Shown: in pieces, positions 36,311 to 44,848 of the stretch | Position numbering within the stretch: position 1 is the first letter of the stretch | Layout of the letters: each line of letters begins with the position of its first letter | Assembly: GCA_965223035.1 (NCBI GenBank) | Contig: OZ244980.1 | Coordinates: forward strand, 558,001 to 622,000 | Length of the DNA stretch: 64,000 bases | Direction of reading: 5' to 3' | Source: CAMDPA01 sp965223035 | GTDB taxonomy: Bacteria > Pseudomonadota > Alphaproteobacteria > Rhizobiales > Hyphomicrobiaceae | The notes under the pieces: generated by a model | What the model was told of the DNA's origin: nothing | The model's database searches: none | The model's input: only the letters and a program-made list of their open reading frames with translations | Position numbers and translations under genes: made by a program

Positions 36311-36464
36311 CTAGATCATCGCGCGTTAAATCGGAACCGCAACGCCGATTCCAATTGCGCCGGTTCCGATTTAAGGCGCAAAGATGATCGCTGTTAAAGT
36401 GGTGAGCAACTTTCTGCCTTTGATCGGGATCGTTCCAATTCCGATTAAAGGCAGGTTGCTCTAG
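36311..36464. repeat. Composite palindromic repeat, copy 8 (A + B units)
   Basis: Nearly identical to the element at 20641, with a few base changes (GCGCGTTAAATCGG at the left arm, TGATCGCTGTTAAAG at the junction). Ends in CTAG, 26 bases before a broken dienelactone hydrolase gene. Confidence 0.93.
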
Positions 36465-36490
36465 AGTTAGCGCGCTCTGGCCAGGCGCAA

Positions 36491-36791
36491 AATGTGAAGG
36501 GATATGTGTCATTCCATGGCGGTCTCAAAATGCCGATCGGCCAACGCTATTCCAAAGCGACCGCACTTTTTTCATCGCCCACGGCCGCGCCGATAAAATC
36601 ATTCCTGCGGTCGACGTAGCAGCCCTGTCCGAAGAACTTGAATGGGCCGGAGTTATGATGATATCGAGGTCTACCCAGGCGCGTCTCACGCATTCACCTT
36701 GGTTGGGTCTAATCGTTATAGAGAGCACGCCGACGAGAAATCCTGGAATGCGGTCACCTCGTTCCTGAAAAGCAACCTTGGCGGGCGATAA
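36491..36791 (+). pseudogene. Dienelactone hydrolase family relic
   Basis: Three frames in succession give one DLH C-terminal half: VKGYVSFHGGLKMPIGQRYS, then after a +1 shift in the T-run at about 36568 FFIAHGRADKIIPAVDVAAL, then after a second shift near 36652 YDDIEVYPGASHAFTLVGSN and a REHADEKSWNAVTSFL ending. The Asp (HGRAD) and His (ASHAF) of the triad are visible. The N-terminal half is missing, presumably lost at the repeat. Confidence 0.8.
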
Positions 36792-36982
36792 CCGCGAGGC
36801 TCGACGAATAACTGACCTATTGTCCTCGTCAAAAGCGTGATCAGGGCCCTGGCTTGCGCTTGGCAACGTCGAGGAGTAACCGCCGGTTTCGGTGAGCGAA
36901 CCGTGCATTGTACCGGCGGTCTGCTGTGATGGTTCCGTTCGTGAGGGGCGGCGCCGTCGAGGACGCAAAATGGAGCCACCCG

Positions 36983-37651
36983 ATGCGCACAGTATTGCTC
37001 ACTGGCTTCGAAGCCTTCGGCACCACTCCCATCAACCCGGCAGAGCAGGTGGCACGACATCTGGATGGCAGCGAGGTCGCTGGTGCGAAAATCATCGCGC
37101 GAGTCATTCCGAACACATTCTTCACCTGCATCGAGGTGGTGCAGGCTGCCATCGCCGAGCTTCAGCCAAATGTCGTCGTCATGATGGGCGAATATGGTGG
37201 CCGAGCCATGATCACGGTGGAGAGGATCGCGCAGAACCTCAACGATGGTGCTCGATACGGCCTCAAAGACAACGACGGAAAACTGCTGCAGGACGTCCTA
37301 ACGGCAGCCGATGGGCCCGTCGCCTACCGCGCTACCTTGCCGATCAGGGCCATGGTGCGGGCGATGCGCGATGCAGGGATTCCGGCCGATATCTCCGATG
37401 CGCCCGGCACCTTTTGCTGCAATCATCTGATGTACGGCATTCTCCATCACATCACCGTCGAACGATTGAATGTTCGGGCAGGATGGGTGCACTTGCCCCA
37501 TTTGCCGGAGGTCGCCGCCTTGGACCAAAATCTCGGGGCTCCCAGCATGTCCGTCGAGACAGCCTCGATTGGCCTGCGCGTTGCCATTGCTGCCATCGGT
37601 GCGCATCCTAAAGACACAGAAGACACCGTCATCTCTCGCCTCCAGATCTGA
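36983..37651 (+). CDS. Pyroglutamyl-peptidase I family protein (peptidase C15)
   Basis: 222 aa from ATG 36983; the frame is open further up without similarity. Family start MRTVLLTGFEAFGTTPINPA, the Glu region MMGEYGGRAMITVERIAQN near residue 80, catalytic Cys in GTFCCNHLMYGI near residue 143 and His in GWVHLPHLPE near residue 167. It removes N-terminal pyroglutamate from peptides in the cytoplasm. Stands alone. Slightly unusual spacing and CC in the active-site motif, but all catalytic residues are present. Confidence 0.9.
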   Translation: MRTVLLTGFEAFGTTPINPAEQVARHLDGSEVAGAKIIARVIPNTFFTCIEVVQAAIAELQPNVVVMMGEYGGRAMITVERIAQNLNDGARYGLKDNDGKLLQDVLTAADGPVAYRATLPIRAMVRAMRDAGIPADISDAPGTFCCNHLMYGILHHITVERLNVRAGWVHLPHLPEVAALDQNLGAPSMSVETASIGLRVAIAAIGAHPKDTEDTVISRLQI

Positions 37652-37682
37652 TGCTGTCGCGGGTTCCTGCGATGTGGCACCG

Positions 37683-37743
37683 CTAGAGCAACCTGCCTTT
37701 AATCGGAATCGGAACGATCCCGATTTAAGGCGCGATGATCTAG
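37683..37743. repeat. Palindromic intergenic repeat, copy 9 (B/A hybrid)
   Basis: CTAGAGCAACCTGCCTTTAA on the left, TTTAAGGCGCGATGATCTAG on the right, 31 bases after the peptidase stop. Confidence 0.93.
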
Positions 37744-38270
37744 GGGTCGCAAGTGTCAAAGGCGGGCTTAGGCACGTGCAGTAGGGTCGGTCTAACCCCT
37801 TCCGGGTCGCCGGACATCGTGCGCAGCGGGGCTGACGTTCGGCTCGCGCCGTCTTCACGTCGATGGGGGTGGCACGGCTGATCCGCCCAACGCAGACATG
37901 AGCAGGTTCTTACCTTCAAAGGAGAACGGCCGGTCTCGATACAACCAGCTGACAAGCAGCTGTTGGATCGGCAGTTCGGATCTCGCCCGGAAGCGCGGGT
38001 CGGCTCCGCACTGTTCCGCATTATGCAATCGGTATTGCGATGATATCATAAGCCTCAGGCTCAGTTCGCTGCTCACTTGGCCCGATCGGTCGATCCCGTC
38101 GGTTTCACGCGCCTGCGGTTGGCGCTCAGCCCCGTCGGGACTACCGGATGGGCCTGCTCGCACTCCCGGTTTACGCTGGGAATGTCGGTTCAGGCCGGGC
38201 TCCCTGGCCATCTGATGGGCGATGGGGTAAACAAGAGTCACATGTGAATTCGAGAACAGCAGAGCACGCA
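37744..38270. other. Non-coding stretch of about 530 bp
   Basis: A minus-strand frame covers much of it but shows no recognisable family or start signal. Nothing else seen. Confidence 0.4.
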
Positions 38271-38666
38271 ATGCCGATCTATAAAGCTCAAGATATGCAG
38301 GCGACCCCAGACGTCATCAACCCGAATGTCACGATGCTTCAGTTTGGGGGGGAACTCATTAAGGTTGGCATCGTCACCTACAGGGCTGGCGAAGGACCGC
38401 CGCCACACTATCACCCAAATGACGAGCAGTGGATCTACGTGCTCGAGGGACGCGCCGCGCATCTGCTTGACGACGACGTCATCACCATCGGCCCCGGAGA
38501 TCTGGTCCATATTCCAAGGAACGCTGTCCACGGCCTGCGGGTGCTCGAAGGCCCGCTCCGCTTCTTCAGCTGCAAAAGTCCGGCAGGGTCAGGAAAGCTG
38601 AGCGAGGATTATACCGACGTGCCCAACGTGGCCGAGCTCCAGCGGCGCCTCGCCGAGGCGTCCTAG
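38271..38666 (+). CDS. Single-domain cupin protein
   Basis: 131 aa from ATG 38271. Cupin motif 1 is PPPHYHPNDEQWIYVLEG (HxH...E) near residue 42, motif 2 is DLVHIPRNAVHGLRVLEG near residue 80. The metal-binding His, His, Glu, His set is complete. It could be a dioxygenase, isomerase or sensor; nothing in the context narrows it. Confidence 0.85.
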   Translation: MPIYKAQDMQATPDVINPNVTMLQFGGELIKVGIVTYRAGEGPPPHYHPNDEQWIYVLEGRAAHLLDDDVITIGPGDLVHIPRNAVHGLRVLEGPLRFFSCKSPAGSGKLSEDYTDVPNVAELQRRLAEAS

Positions 38667-39366
38667 TGGATTACAGCTGAGATGTAAAGGGTGTGCCGAT
38701 TGCGGCTTTCAGCTTCCATGCTCTACCCGGACGCCTCTGATCGCTTGCGCACCGGTAGGTGGATAGTCGATCAGTTAGACACTAAAAGTCGCTCAGCTAG
38801 TGTGCAAGGACGGCGATGGGGCGCTGGCGAGCGTTCTTAAACGTGCACTGGTACGTGTGACCTGCGGTCCGTCCGAGCCAAACGTGTACGTCAGGAGGTA
38901 GAATTTCCGTTTGCGGAGATGACGGCGAAAGTGCGAGCGTATCCGCTGATGTGCGGTGGTGGCCTGCGTCGTTACCTTGACCGGGCCTCCGCCGGCGCAG
39001 CGTGGCTGGCAGATCCGTTGCATCAGCCATTTTGCTGGTATTCGGGAGATTGAGACCAACGCGCAGTGCAGGCGTCGCGACGTTTAAGAGCAACGTGCAG
39101 TAGAAGCAATTCTGAGCGTCAACTTTGATTGGTGTCAATATTTGCAGGATTGGATGGGCACGGTGGCGCACACCGAGCCGGGGTGCCGAATAAATATATG
39201 ATGAATTTATATTATTCGGACGGTAAGGTGGATGATCCGGTCAAGGCTCAATGCTTTGAGCCTGTGGGATTTCGCGCAGCGCGGTATCGTTACCGGAGTC
39301 GGAGTTGAGACGGAGAGATGGTCCCGTCTTGGCAGCAAACTAAAACTGGCAAGGGAAGAAACGAAC
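38667..39366. other. Intergenic stretch with an AT-rich inverted repeat
   Basis: About 700 bp without a supported gene. The last 180 bases form the leader of the TTT transporter operon and include the palindrome at 39186. Confidence 0.5.
39186..39219. promoter_or_regulatory. AT-rich palindrome upstream of tctC
   Basis: CCGAATAAATATA and TATATTATTCGG face each other around a 9-base centre in otherwise GC-rich DNA, 150 bases before the tctC start. Probably a regulator binding site overlapping a promoter. Confidence 0.5.
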
Positions 39367-40296
39367 ATGAAAAGGAAACTTCAGTTTTTGCCTGGCGGAA
39401 TTCTCGCCGCGGTCGCGGCCGCGTTGATGACGATAACGGCCGGCGGCGCCAGCGCGGAATACCCTGATAAGCCTATCACGTTCATCGTTCCTTACTCTCC
39501 AGGCGGCGGATCCGATCAGCAGGCGCGCAGGCTTCAGCCCGGTCTTGAAAAGGCTCTCGGCGTCAAAATCCGCATCGTTTATAAGACGGGCGGCGGCGGC
39601 GCGGTCGGTTTCAACGAACTTTGGCGCTCTAAGCCGGATGGCTATACGATCAGTAACGTGGTCGTGCCCAACATCGTGATCACATCGAAAGGCAAAGACG
39701 TTGGCTTCAAGCCTGCTGAATTTGCCTATATCGGGATGACTGCAAGGGCATTGGGCGCCCTCATGGTTCCCAAAGGCAGCAAGTACGACAGCCTAGACAA
39801 GTTCGTTGCCGCTGCAAAAGCGAATCCGGGTAAGTTGACGGTCGCCGGGGTTGGTAGTACGGGCGCCGCGAATTTTGCTGAGCTCGCCAAACTGCTCGGG
39901 ATCAAAACCACCTACGTGCCGGTCTCGGGAGGGGTCGGGAAGATGATGCCGATGCTGCAGGGCAAGCACGTCGACGCCGGAATGACGGCGTCCTCACACG
40001 CCGTCAGACATCGCGCAACGGTGGATACGCTCGTCATTGCTGGGCCGAAAGCTTCAGGCGCGCTGCCAGGCGTTCCGAATGAACCGGGCTGGACCTATAC
40101 GACCACCTGGGGCGTGATGGCGCCTCCCGGGACACCGGCAGACCGCGTTGCGATCCTCAATGCCGCTCTAAACAAGGCGACTGCCGACCCAAAAGTGCGG
40201 GATATGGTGATAAAGAACGGTTTATCGCCCATGCGTCAGACCCCGGCGGAAGCCAAAGCGTACGTCGAAGCCGCGGTCAAAAAATTCGCTAAATAG
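39367..40296 (+). CDS. tctC: Tripartite tricarboxylate transporter substrate-binding protein
   Basis: 309 aa from ATG 39367. Signal peptide (MKRKLQFLPGGILAAVAAAL, cleavage near GGASA), then YPDKPITFIVPYSPGGGSDQ, the hallmark of BUG/TctC proteins, and GGGGAVGFNEL. It binds a carboxylate in the periplasm and hands it to TctAB. First gene of the tctC-A-B operon; a strong hairpin follows its stop. Confidence 0.94.
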   Translation: MKRKLQFLPGGILAAVAAALMTITAGGASAEYPDKPITFIVPYSPGGGSDQQARRLQPGLEKALGVKIRIVYKTGGGGAVGFNELWRSKPDGYTISNVVVPNIVITSKGKDVGFKPAEFAYIGMTARALGALMVPKGSKYDSLDKFVAAAKANPGKLTVAGVGSTGAANFAELAKLLGIKTTYVPVSGGVGKMMPMLQGKHVDAGMTASSHAVRHRATVDTLVIAGPKASGALPGVPNEPGWTYTTTWGVMAPPGTPADRVAILNAALNKATADPKVRDMVIKNGLSPMRQTPAEAKAYVEAAVKKFAK

Positions 40297-40313
40297 AAAG
40301 TCTTGCGGTAACT

Positions 40314-40352
40314 GGATGCCCTCGCATCGGCATGCATGATGCCAGGGCATCC
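40314..40352 (+). terminator. Intercistronic hairpin after tctC
   Basis: GGATGCCCTCGCATC (40314-40328) pairs with GATGCCAGGGCATCC (40338-40352) with one mismatch around a 9-base loop. No T-run follows, so it is more likely an mRNA stabiliser or partial attenuator than a full terminator. Confidence 0.65.
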
Positions 40353-40474
40353 CGTTTGCGTGGGCGAGGCATCGATGATCTCTCCGGTATTCTTGATACC
40401 GTCCTGAAGCAAGAGCCGGCGCTGTTTGAAGCTGGCCGGATTACAAATGCGGTATCGGTTGTAGGGGTGTTTCA

Positions 40475-42010
40475 GTGATTGAAGGTCTACTGCTGACGCT
40501 TACGCCGTCCCACCTGTTTTGGATTACCGTTGGGGTCACGATTGGCATGGTGGTCGGCACGCTGCCCGGTCTGACTGCCACGATGGGCACGGCCTTGTTG
40601 GTCCCCTTCACATTCGCACTTCCACCTGGCGCCGGCGTCGCCATGTTGGGTGGCCTTTATGTCTGCGCGATGTTTTCTGACGCCATACCGGCGGTGCTCG
40701 TGAATACGCCGGGAACGCCGGCGGCGATGGCCACCGCCTTCGACGGACACCCCATGGTGCAACAGGGACGCGGACAAGAAGCTATCGTCGGCGCCTGCTT
40801 CAGTTCCGCGTTCGGGACATTGTTCGGCGCCGCATGTTATCTGCTGCTCGCCTGGCCGATGATCACGATCGCACTCAAATTCGGCCCGTCCGAGTTCTTT
40901 TGGCTTGGGGTCTTCGCACTGACGATCATTGGCAGTTTGGCGGGCGGCTCGATTTTGAAGGGACTGGCCGGTGGCGCGATTGGGCTGCTGATCAGTTCGG
41001 TTGGGATCAGTCACGGCAATGAGATAGCACGGTTCACCTTCGGAATACCCGAACTGCGAGGCGGCGTATCCCTGGTTGCCGGGCTGATCGGCATCTTTGC
41101 CGTACCGCAGGTCCTTTCAATGGTTACCCAGTTGCGAAAAAAAGAGTTCATCGCCGAGTACAAGCCCAAGGGTGGTGAAACCCTGAAGACGATTAAGAAG
41201 GTGCTCGCGCATCCGGTGCACGTCGTTCGCTCTGCATTTATCGGCGCGTTCATTGGCATTCTGCCTGGCGCGGGTAGCCCGATCGCCGCCTTGGTCTCAT
41301 ACAACGAAGCAGTACGCTGGAGTAAGGATAAGGCCGGCTTTGGCAAGGGAGATCTGCGTGGCGTGACCGCATCGGAGATCGCCAATAACGCCGCGGCTCC
41401 GGCGGCGATGATCCCGTTAGTCACATTGGGTGTTCCGGGCTCATCGCCTGCGGCAGTGATTGCCGGCGCACTGATGCTACGCGGCTTGAACCCCGGCCCC
41501 GAATTGTTCCAGAGCGACGGAACGCTGGTGTTTTCTTTTGGATGGTCGCTGCTGTTGGCAGGGATCGTGACCTTTATTCTTGGTAGCGTGTTCGCACCAT
41601 TTCTGGTTCGAATCATCCGAATACCATTGCGGTTGCTGGCCCCTCTGATCATGTTGCTGGCCGTGATCGGTGCCTACGCGATCCGCAATAATATCTTCGA
41701 CGTGTATATCATGCTTGGGCTTGGCGTGTTTGTTTTTCTTATGATGCGGCTAGGCTTCCACCCCGGGCCGATCGGGCTCGGCCTAATTTTAGGGCCCATC
41801 ATTGAACCTTCCTTGGTTCAGGCAATGTATATAGCTGATGCGACATCGGTCGGTAGGGTATTCTTCACTGGTACAGTCAACATAATACTCATTACATTGA
41901 CGGTTCTGTCTGTTGCCTTTGTCGTATGGACGCGCGTGCGGGATCGGGCACAGGAACGTGCGGGCGCAGCTGTTGGGGGACAGTCGCTGGACTTTGATAA
42001 GACTGAGTAG
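40475..42010 (+). CDS. tctA: Tripartite tricarboxylate transporter permease, large subunit
   Basis: 511 aa from the GTG at 40475 (AGGGGTG upstream). About ten to twelve membrane helices. TctA signatures: WITVGVTIGMVVGTLPGLTA, IPAVLVNTPGTPAAMATAFDGHP near residue 70, and the second-half GAFIGILPGAGSPIAALVSY near residue 265, with GVPGSSPAAVIAGALMLRGL near 325. It forms the channel for carboxylate uptake driven by an ion gradient. TctB follows 8 bases later. Confidence 0.95.
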   Translation: MIEGLLLTLTPSHLFWITVGVTIGMVVGTLPGLTATMGTALLVPFTFALPPGAGVAMLGGLYVCAMFSDAIPAVLVNTPGTPAAMATAFDGHPMVQQGRGQEAIVGACFSSAFGTLFGAACYLLLAWPMITIALKFGPSEFFWLGVFALTIIGSLAGGSILKGLAGGAIGLLISSVGISHGNEIARFTFGIPELRGGVSLVAGLIGIFAVPQVLSMVTQLRKKEFIAEYKPKGGETLKTIKKVLAHPVHVVRSAFIGAFIGILPGAGSPIAALVSYNEAVRWSKDKAGFGKGDLRGVTASEIANNAAAPAAMIPLVTLGVPGSSPAAVIAGALMLRGLNPGPELFQSDGTLVFSFGWSLLLAGIVTFILGSVFAPFLVRIIRIPLRLLAPLIMLLAVIGAYAIRNNIFDVYIMLGLGVFVFLMMRLGFHPGPIGLGLILGPIIEPSLVQAMYIADATSVGRVFFTGTVNIILITLTVLSVAFVVWTRVRDRAQERAGAAVGGQSLDFDKTE

Positions 42011-42018
42011 GAAGCTAC

Positions 42019-42498
42019 ATGCAACGATTATTGGACCGCGACCTGCTGACCGCGCTGGTCCTCTTCTCCATCAGTGCCGTATTCTCGGTCGGCTCAAGCG
42101 CTGATGCGAAGGACTGGGTATTCCCGCTTCTGGCCAACTACATCATTCTTGCCGTCGCGGTGATTCTGCTCGCGCGCGTTGTTTTCACAGCTGTCGTGAA
42201 GCGCGCCTCCGACTTCATTCGGCTTACCCCAGAAGATCGGATCGTCTCCATTGACGTGACCATCTTTTTATTGATCATGCTCGCCTATATGTTGGTGATG
42301 TACGGCCTCGGGTTCTGGTTATCCAGCCTGCTCATGTTGTCGGCGGCATCAATCTATCTCACGCTCGACAGAACCCGCCGCAACATCGGGCTGGCCATCG
42401 TCGTGCCAGTGGCGTTTTGCGCCGTGGCTTATTTCGTGTTCCGCCATGTGTTTTTTGTGCCGTTGCCGAGCGCGACCTGGTGGGCGGGCGTGGGATGA
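42019..42498 (+). CDS. tctB: Tripartite tricarboxylate transporter small subunit
   Basis: 159 aa with four membrane helices (LLTALVLFSISAVFSV, FPLLANYIILAVAVILLARV, VTIFLLIMLAYMLVMYGL, IGLAIVVPVAFCAVAYFVF). Length and the position right after tctA identify it; the sequence is weakly conserved in the family. Confidence 0.9.
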   Translation: MQRLLDRDLLTALVLFSISAVFSVGSSADAKDWVFPLLANYIILAVAVILLARVVFTAVVKRASDFIRLTPEDRIVSIDVTIFLLIMLAYMLVMYGLGFWLSSLLMLSAASIYLTLDRTRRNIGLAIVVPVAFCAVAYFVFRHVFFVPLPSATWWAGVG

Positions 42499-42612
42499 CC
42501 CTCGCCGTTACGCGGACACCGGTGAGGGGCTCGCGGAGGCGTTCGCCCTTTTGCGCTGAACTCTGCTAAACTGCTACCAGTCGCGACTGTCAATAACGAA
42601 CGGAATTCGACG

Positions 42613-43446
42613 ATGTCCAGAAAGAATAGCCACGCGCCGCGGCTCGCTGAGATTGACCTCAGCGTTAAACTATCCACCAAAACCTACGAAAAGAAGCTAG
42701 AATCTTTGCAGCGAAAATTGATGCAGATCCAGCAGGCCTATCTCTTACACGGCCATTCAGCTGCCATCGTGTTCGAAGGGTGGGATGCGGCTGGAAAGGG
42801 CGGAACAATTCGGCGTATCTCGGCCGCGTTCGATCCACGCAGCTTCAAGGTGTGGCCGATTGGTGCGCCGCGCCCCTACTACCTCGACCGGCATTTTCTA
42901 CTGCGCTTCATGGAACGCTTGCCACCACGTGGTGCCATCACCGCCTTTGATCGTTCATGGTACGGCCGTGTTTTGGTCGAACGCGTCGAACAGCTCACAC
43001 CAAAAGAACGTTGGCGGGCCGGTTATCGCGAGATTGTTGACTTCGAGCGGTTGATACTCGACGATGGTACAAGGCTCGTAAAGCTGTTTTTTCATATCTC
43101 ACAAGAGGAGCAATTGGCACGCTTCGAGGATCGGCTGAGGGACCCGCTCAAGAGATGGAAACTGACTTTCGAGGACTTTCGGAATCGGGGCAAATGGGAC
43201 GCATATAGCGAAGCAATCGACGAGATGTTTGAGAAGACGTCGACAGAGGCCGCGCCGTGGACAGTCATTCCAGCCAACAGCAAGAAGTTCGCGCGAATAG
43301 CGGCCATGCAGGCTGTGGTCAATTGCCTGGGTAAGGACGTCGACCTGTCGCCGCCCCCGATCGGACCCGAGGTGCTGGCTGCCGCACGGCAACACCTAAA
43401 TATCACCTCGGAGCTGGTCGACAGCCTATCTGGGCGGACGGAGTGA
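42613..43446 (+). CDS. ppk2: Polyphosphate kinase 2 family protein
   Basis: 277 aa. P-loop FEGWDAAGKGGTIRRI near residue 57, lid/Walker B AFDRSWYGRVLVERVE near residue 115, and RWKLTFEDFRNRGKWDAY near residue 180, all typical of PPK2. It moves phosphate between polyphosphate and nucleotides; the class (NDP or NMP) is not evident. It stands alone after the TTT operon. Confidence 0.93.
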   Translation: MSRKNSHAPRLAEIDLSVKLSTKTYEKKLESLQRKLMQIQQAYLLHGHSAAIVFEGWDAAGKGGTIRRISAAFDPRSFKVWPIGAPRPYYLDRHFLLRFMERLPPRGAITAFDRSWYGRVLVERVEQLTPKERWRAGYREIVDFERLILDDGTRLVKLFFHISQEEQLARFEDRLRDPLKRWKLTFEDFRNRGKWDAYSEAIDEMFEKTSTEAAPWTVIPANSKKFARIAAMQAVVNCLGKDVDLSPPPIGPEVLAAARQHLNITSELVDSLSGRTE

Positions 43447-43569
43447 GAGCGCCTGTTGGCGAGGCTGGCAACGTTTCTTGCCTTGACCGCCTGCACGCTC
43501 AGCCTCGACGCCAAGACCCAACTTGCACGAAACAACGCTGCTTCATAACCGACGACGATCCACAGTTAC

Positions 43570-43719
43570 CTAGAGCAACCTGCCTTTGATCGGAATCGGA
43601 ACGATCCCGATCAAAGGCAGGTTGCTCTACACTTTAAGAGCGATCATCTTTGCGCCTTAAATCGGAACCGGCGCAATTGGAATCGGCGTTGCGGTTCCGA
43701 TTTAAGGCGCGATGATCTA
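43570..43719. repeat. Composite palindromic repeat, copy 10 (B + A units, reversed)
   Basis: B/B unit first (CTAGAGCAACCTGCCTTTGA ... AAAGGCAGGTTGCTCTA), then the spacer CACTTTAAGAGCGATCATC and the A unit. This is copy 4 in reverse orientation. Confidence 0.93.
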
Positions 43720-43779
43720 ACGTCGAAATTTTAGACAGCCAAACGGAGCCACGTCTTTAGCCTGTCTTCAGTTGCCGAC

Positions 43780-44337
43780 TCACTTTTCGTCTCGCTGACT
43801 GCGGCGCTTCCGCTTGGTTGGCGCGCAATCGCGAAAGCGTTCTGCATATGTGATCGTATGCGCCATTAGATTGCCGTAGGTCACATTGAGACCTTTCGCA
43901 GTCACGCACAGCCCATCTGCTCCAACCAAACGATTGATACCGCGGGACCAGCGGGCCGTCCGTGTGAGCGTGAGGCGGCTTTCCACCTCAGGGTCCACAT
44001 CGAGCACCATGAATTTCTGACCACTCACCTGCCAGGTCGAGATATTTCGGACAGCATGCCACGGAATGAAGTCGGCGGCCACGCGGGTATCGCGGATCCC
44101 TTCCGGGCACAGCGTAACAATGGGGCCACGTGTAGAAACTAGACGTGATATGGCGACTAGAACATTCGCTCCAAAGAATATAAAGCCGACCCAGCCGACG
44201 AGCTGAGCAAAGCTGCCAGGCTGAATGTTGGGTAGCAGCGGCACCGCCAGGGCGGCGCTGCCTGCCATCATCACCACACCCAACATAATCAGGCCGACCA
44301 ACGCCCAAGGCGCCGAAGAAAATTCGAGACGATCCAT
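43780..44337 (-). CDS. STM3941-like membrane-anchored PH-domain protein
   Basis: 185 aa from ATG 44337, chosen because AGGAAGG lies 6 bases upstream (the frame is open 18 codons further). Two N-terminal membrane helices (WALVGLIMLGVVMMAGSAAL, LVGWVGFIFFGANVLVAISR), then a PH-like domain (GPIVTLCPEGIRDTRVAADF, IPWHAVRNISTWQVSGQKFM). Function of the family is unknown. Confidence 0.7.
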   Translation of the reverse strand: MDRLEFSSAPWALVGLIMLGVVMMAGSAALAVPLLPNIQPGSFAQLVGWVGFIFFGANVLVAISRLVSTRGPIVTLCPEGIRDTRVAADFIPWHAVRNISTWQVSGQKFMVLDVDPEVESRLTLTRTARWSRGINRLVGADGLCVTAKGLNVTYGNLMAHTITYAERFRDCAPTKRKRRSQRDEK

Positions 44338-44662
44338 GCCACGCCTTCCTGCTTGTGGCTCAGCGGACACAAGAGCCAGCTCAGCCATCACATGAGAGGG
44401 GGTTCACCGATGATTGCTGGATGGTGAGCATCCGCCCGGCCGAACAATCAAAAAAAGGCAAGCCTAAACTGTTTTGTTGAGCAGCAGAGCTGCGGCATCA
44501 ACGAAGACGCGATGCAGTTTGATCGAGGGGCCCGGAGCCGCCCCCGTCTTTGCGGCTGCCGCCCCCGTCTTTCCGGCTGTCGCCAGTGGTGCAAAACCGG
44601 CCCAATCAGCGTTCCAATCTTGACTCACCCTGTTTGCCCGGTGGCATGGAGGGAGGGACGCC

Positions 44663-44848
44663 ATGTTGACCGGGGAAGACGCGATGGATAGTCGCGTTTT
44701 GTGGCGTCAGGGTTTGAGCATTGATGAGATCGTTCGGCGCACAGGCAAGTCACGCAACACCGTGCGCCGGCATATTCGATCCGAGACGGCGGAACCGGCT
44801 GACGGGCCGCGACCGTCAAGGCCGAGCGCTGTGACAGATACCTGTTGA
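44663..44848 (+). pseudogene. IS21-family istA N-terminal remnant
   Basis: 61 codons: VLWRQGLSIDEIVRRTGKSR, then NTVRRHIRSETAEPADGPRP. This is the helix-turn-helix start of IstA transposases; the DDE domain is gone. The sequence ends where the FAD oxidoreductase frame begins. An imperfect 21-bp duplication (GCCGCCCCCGTCTTTGCGGC type) lies just upstream at about 44535-44577. Confidence 0.75.

Noticed and set aside
36525..36968. Minus-strand frame of 147 codons
   Set aside because: It is antisense to the dienelactone hydrolase relic, which explains the DNA better.
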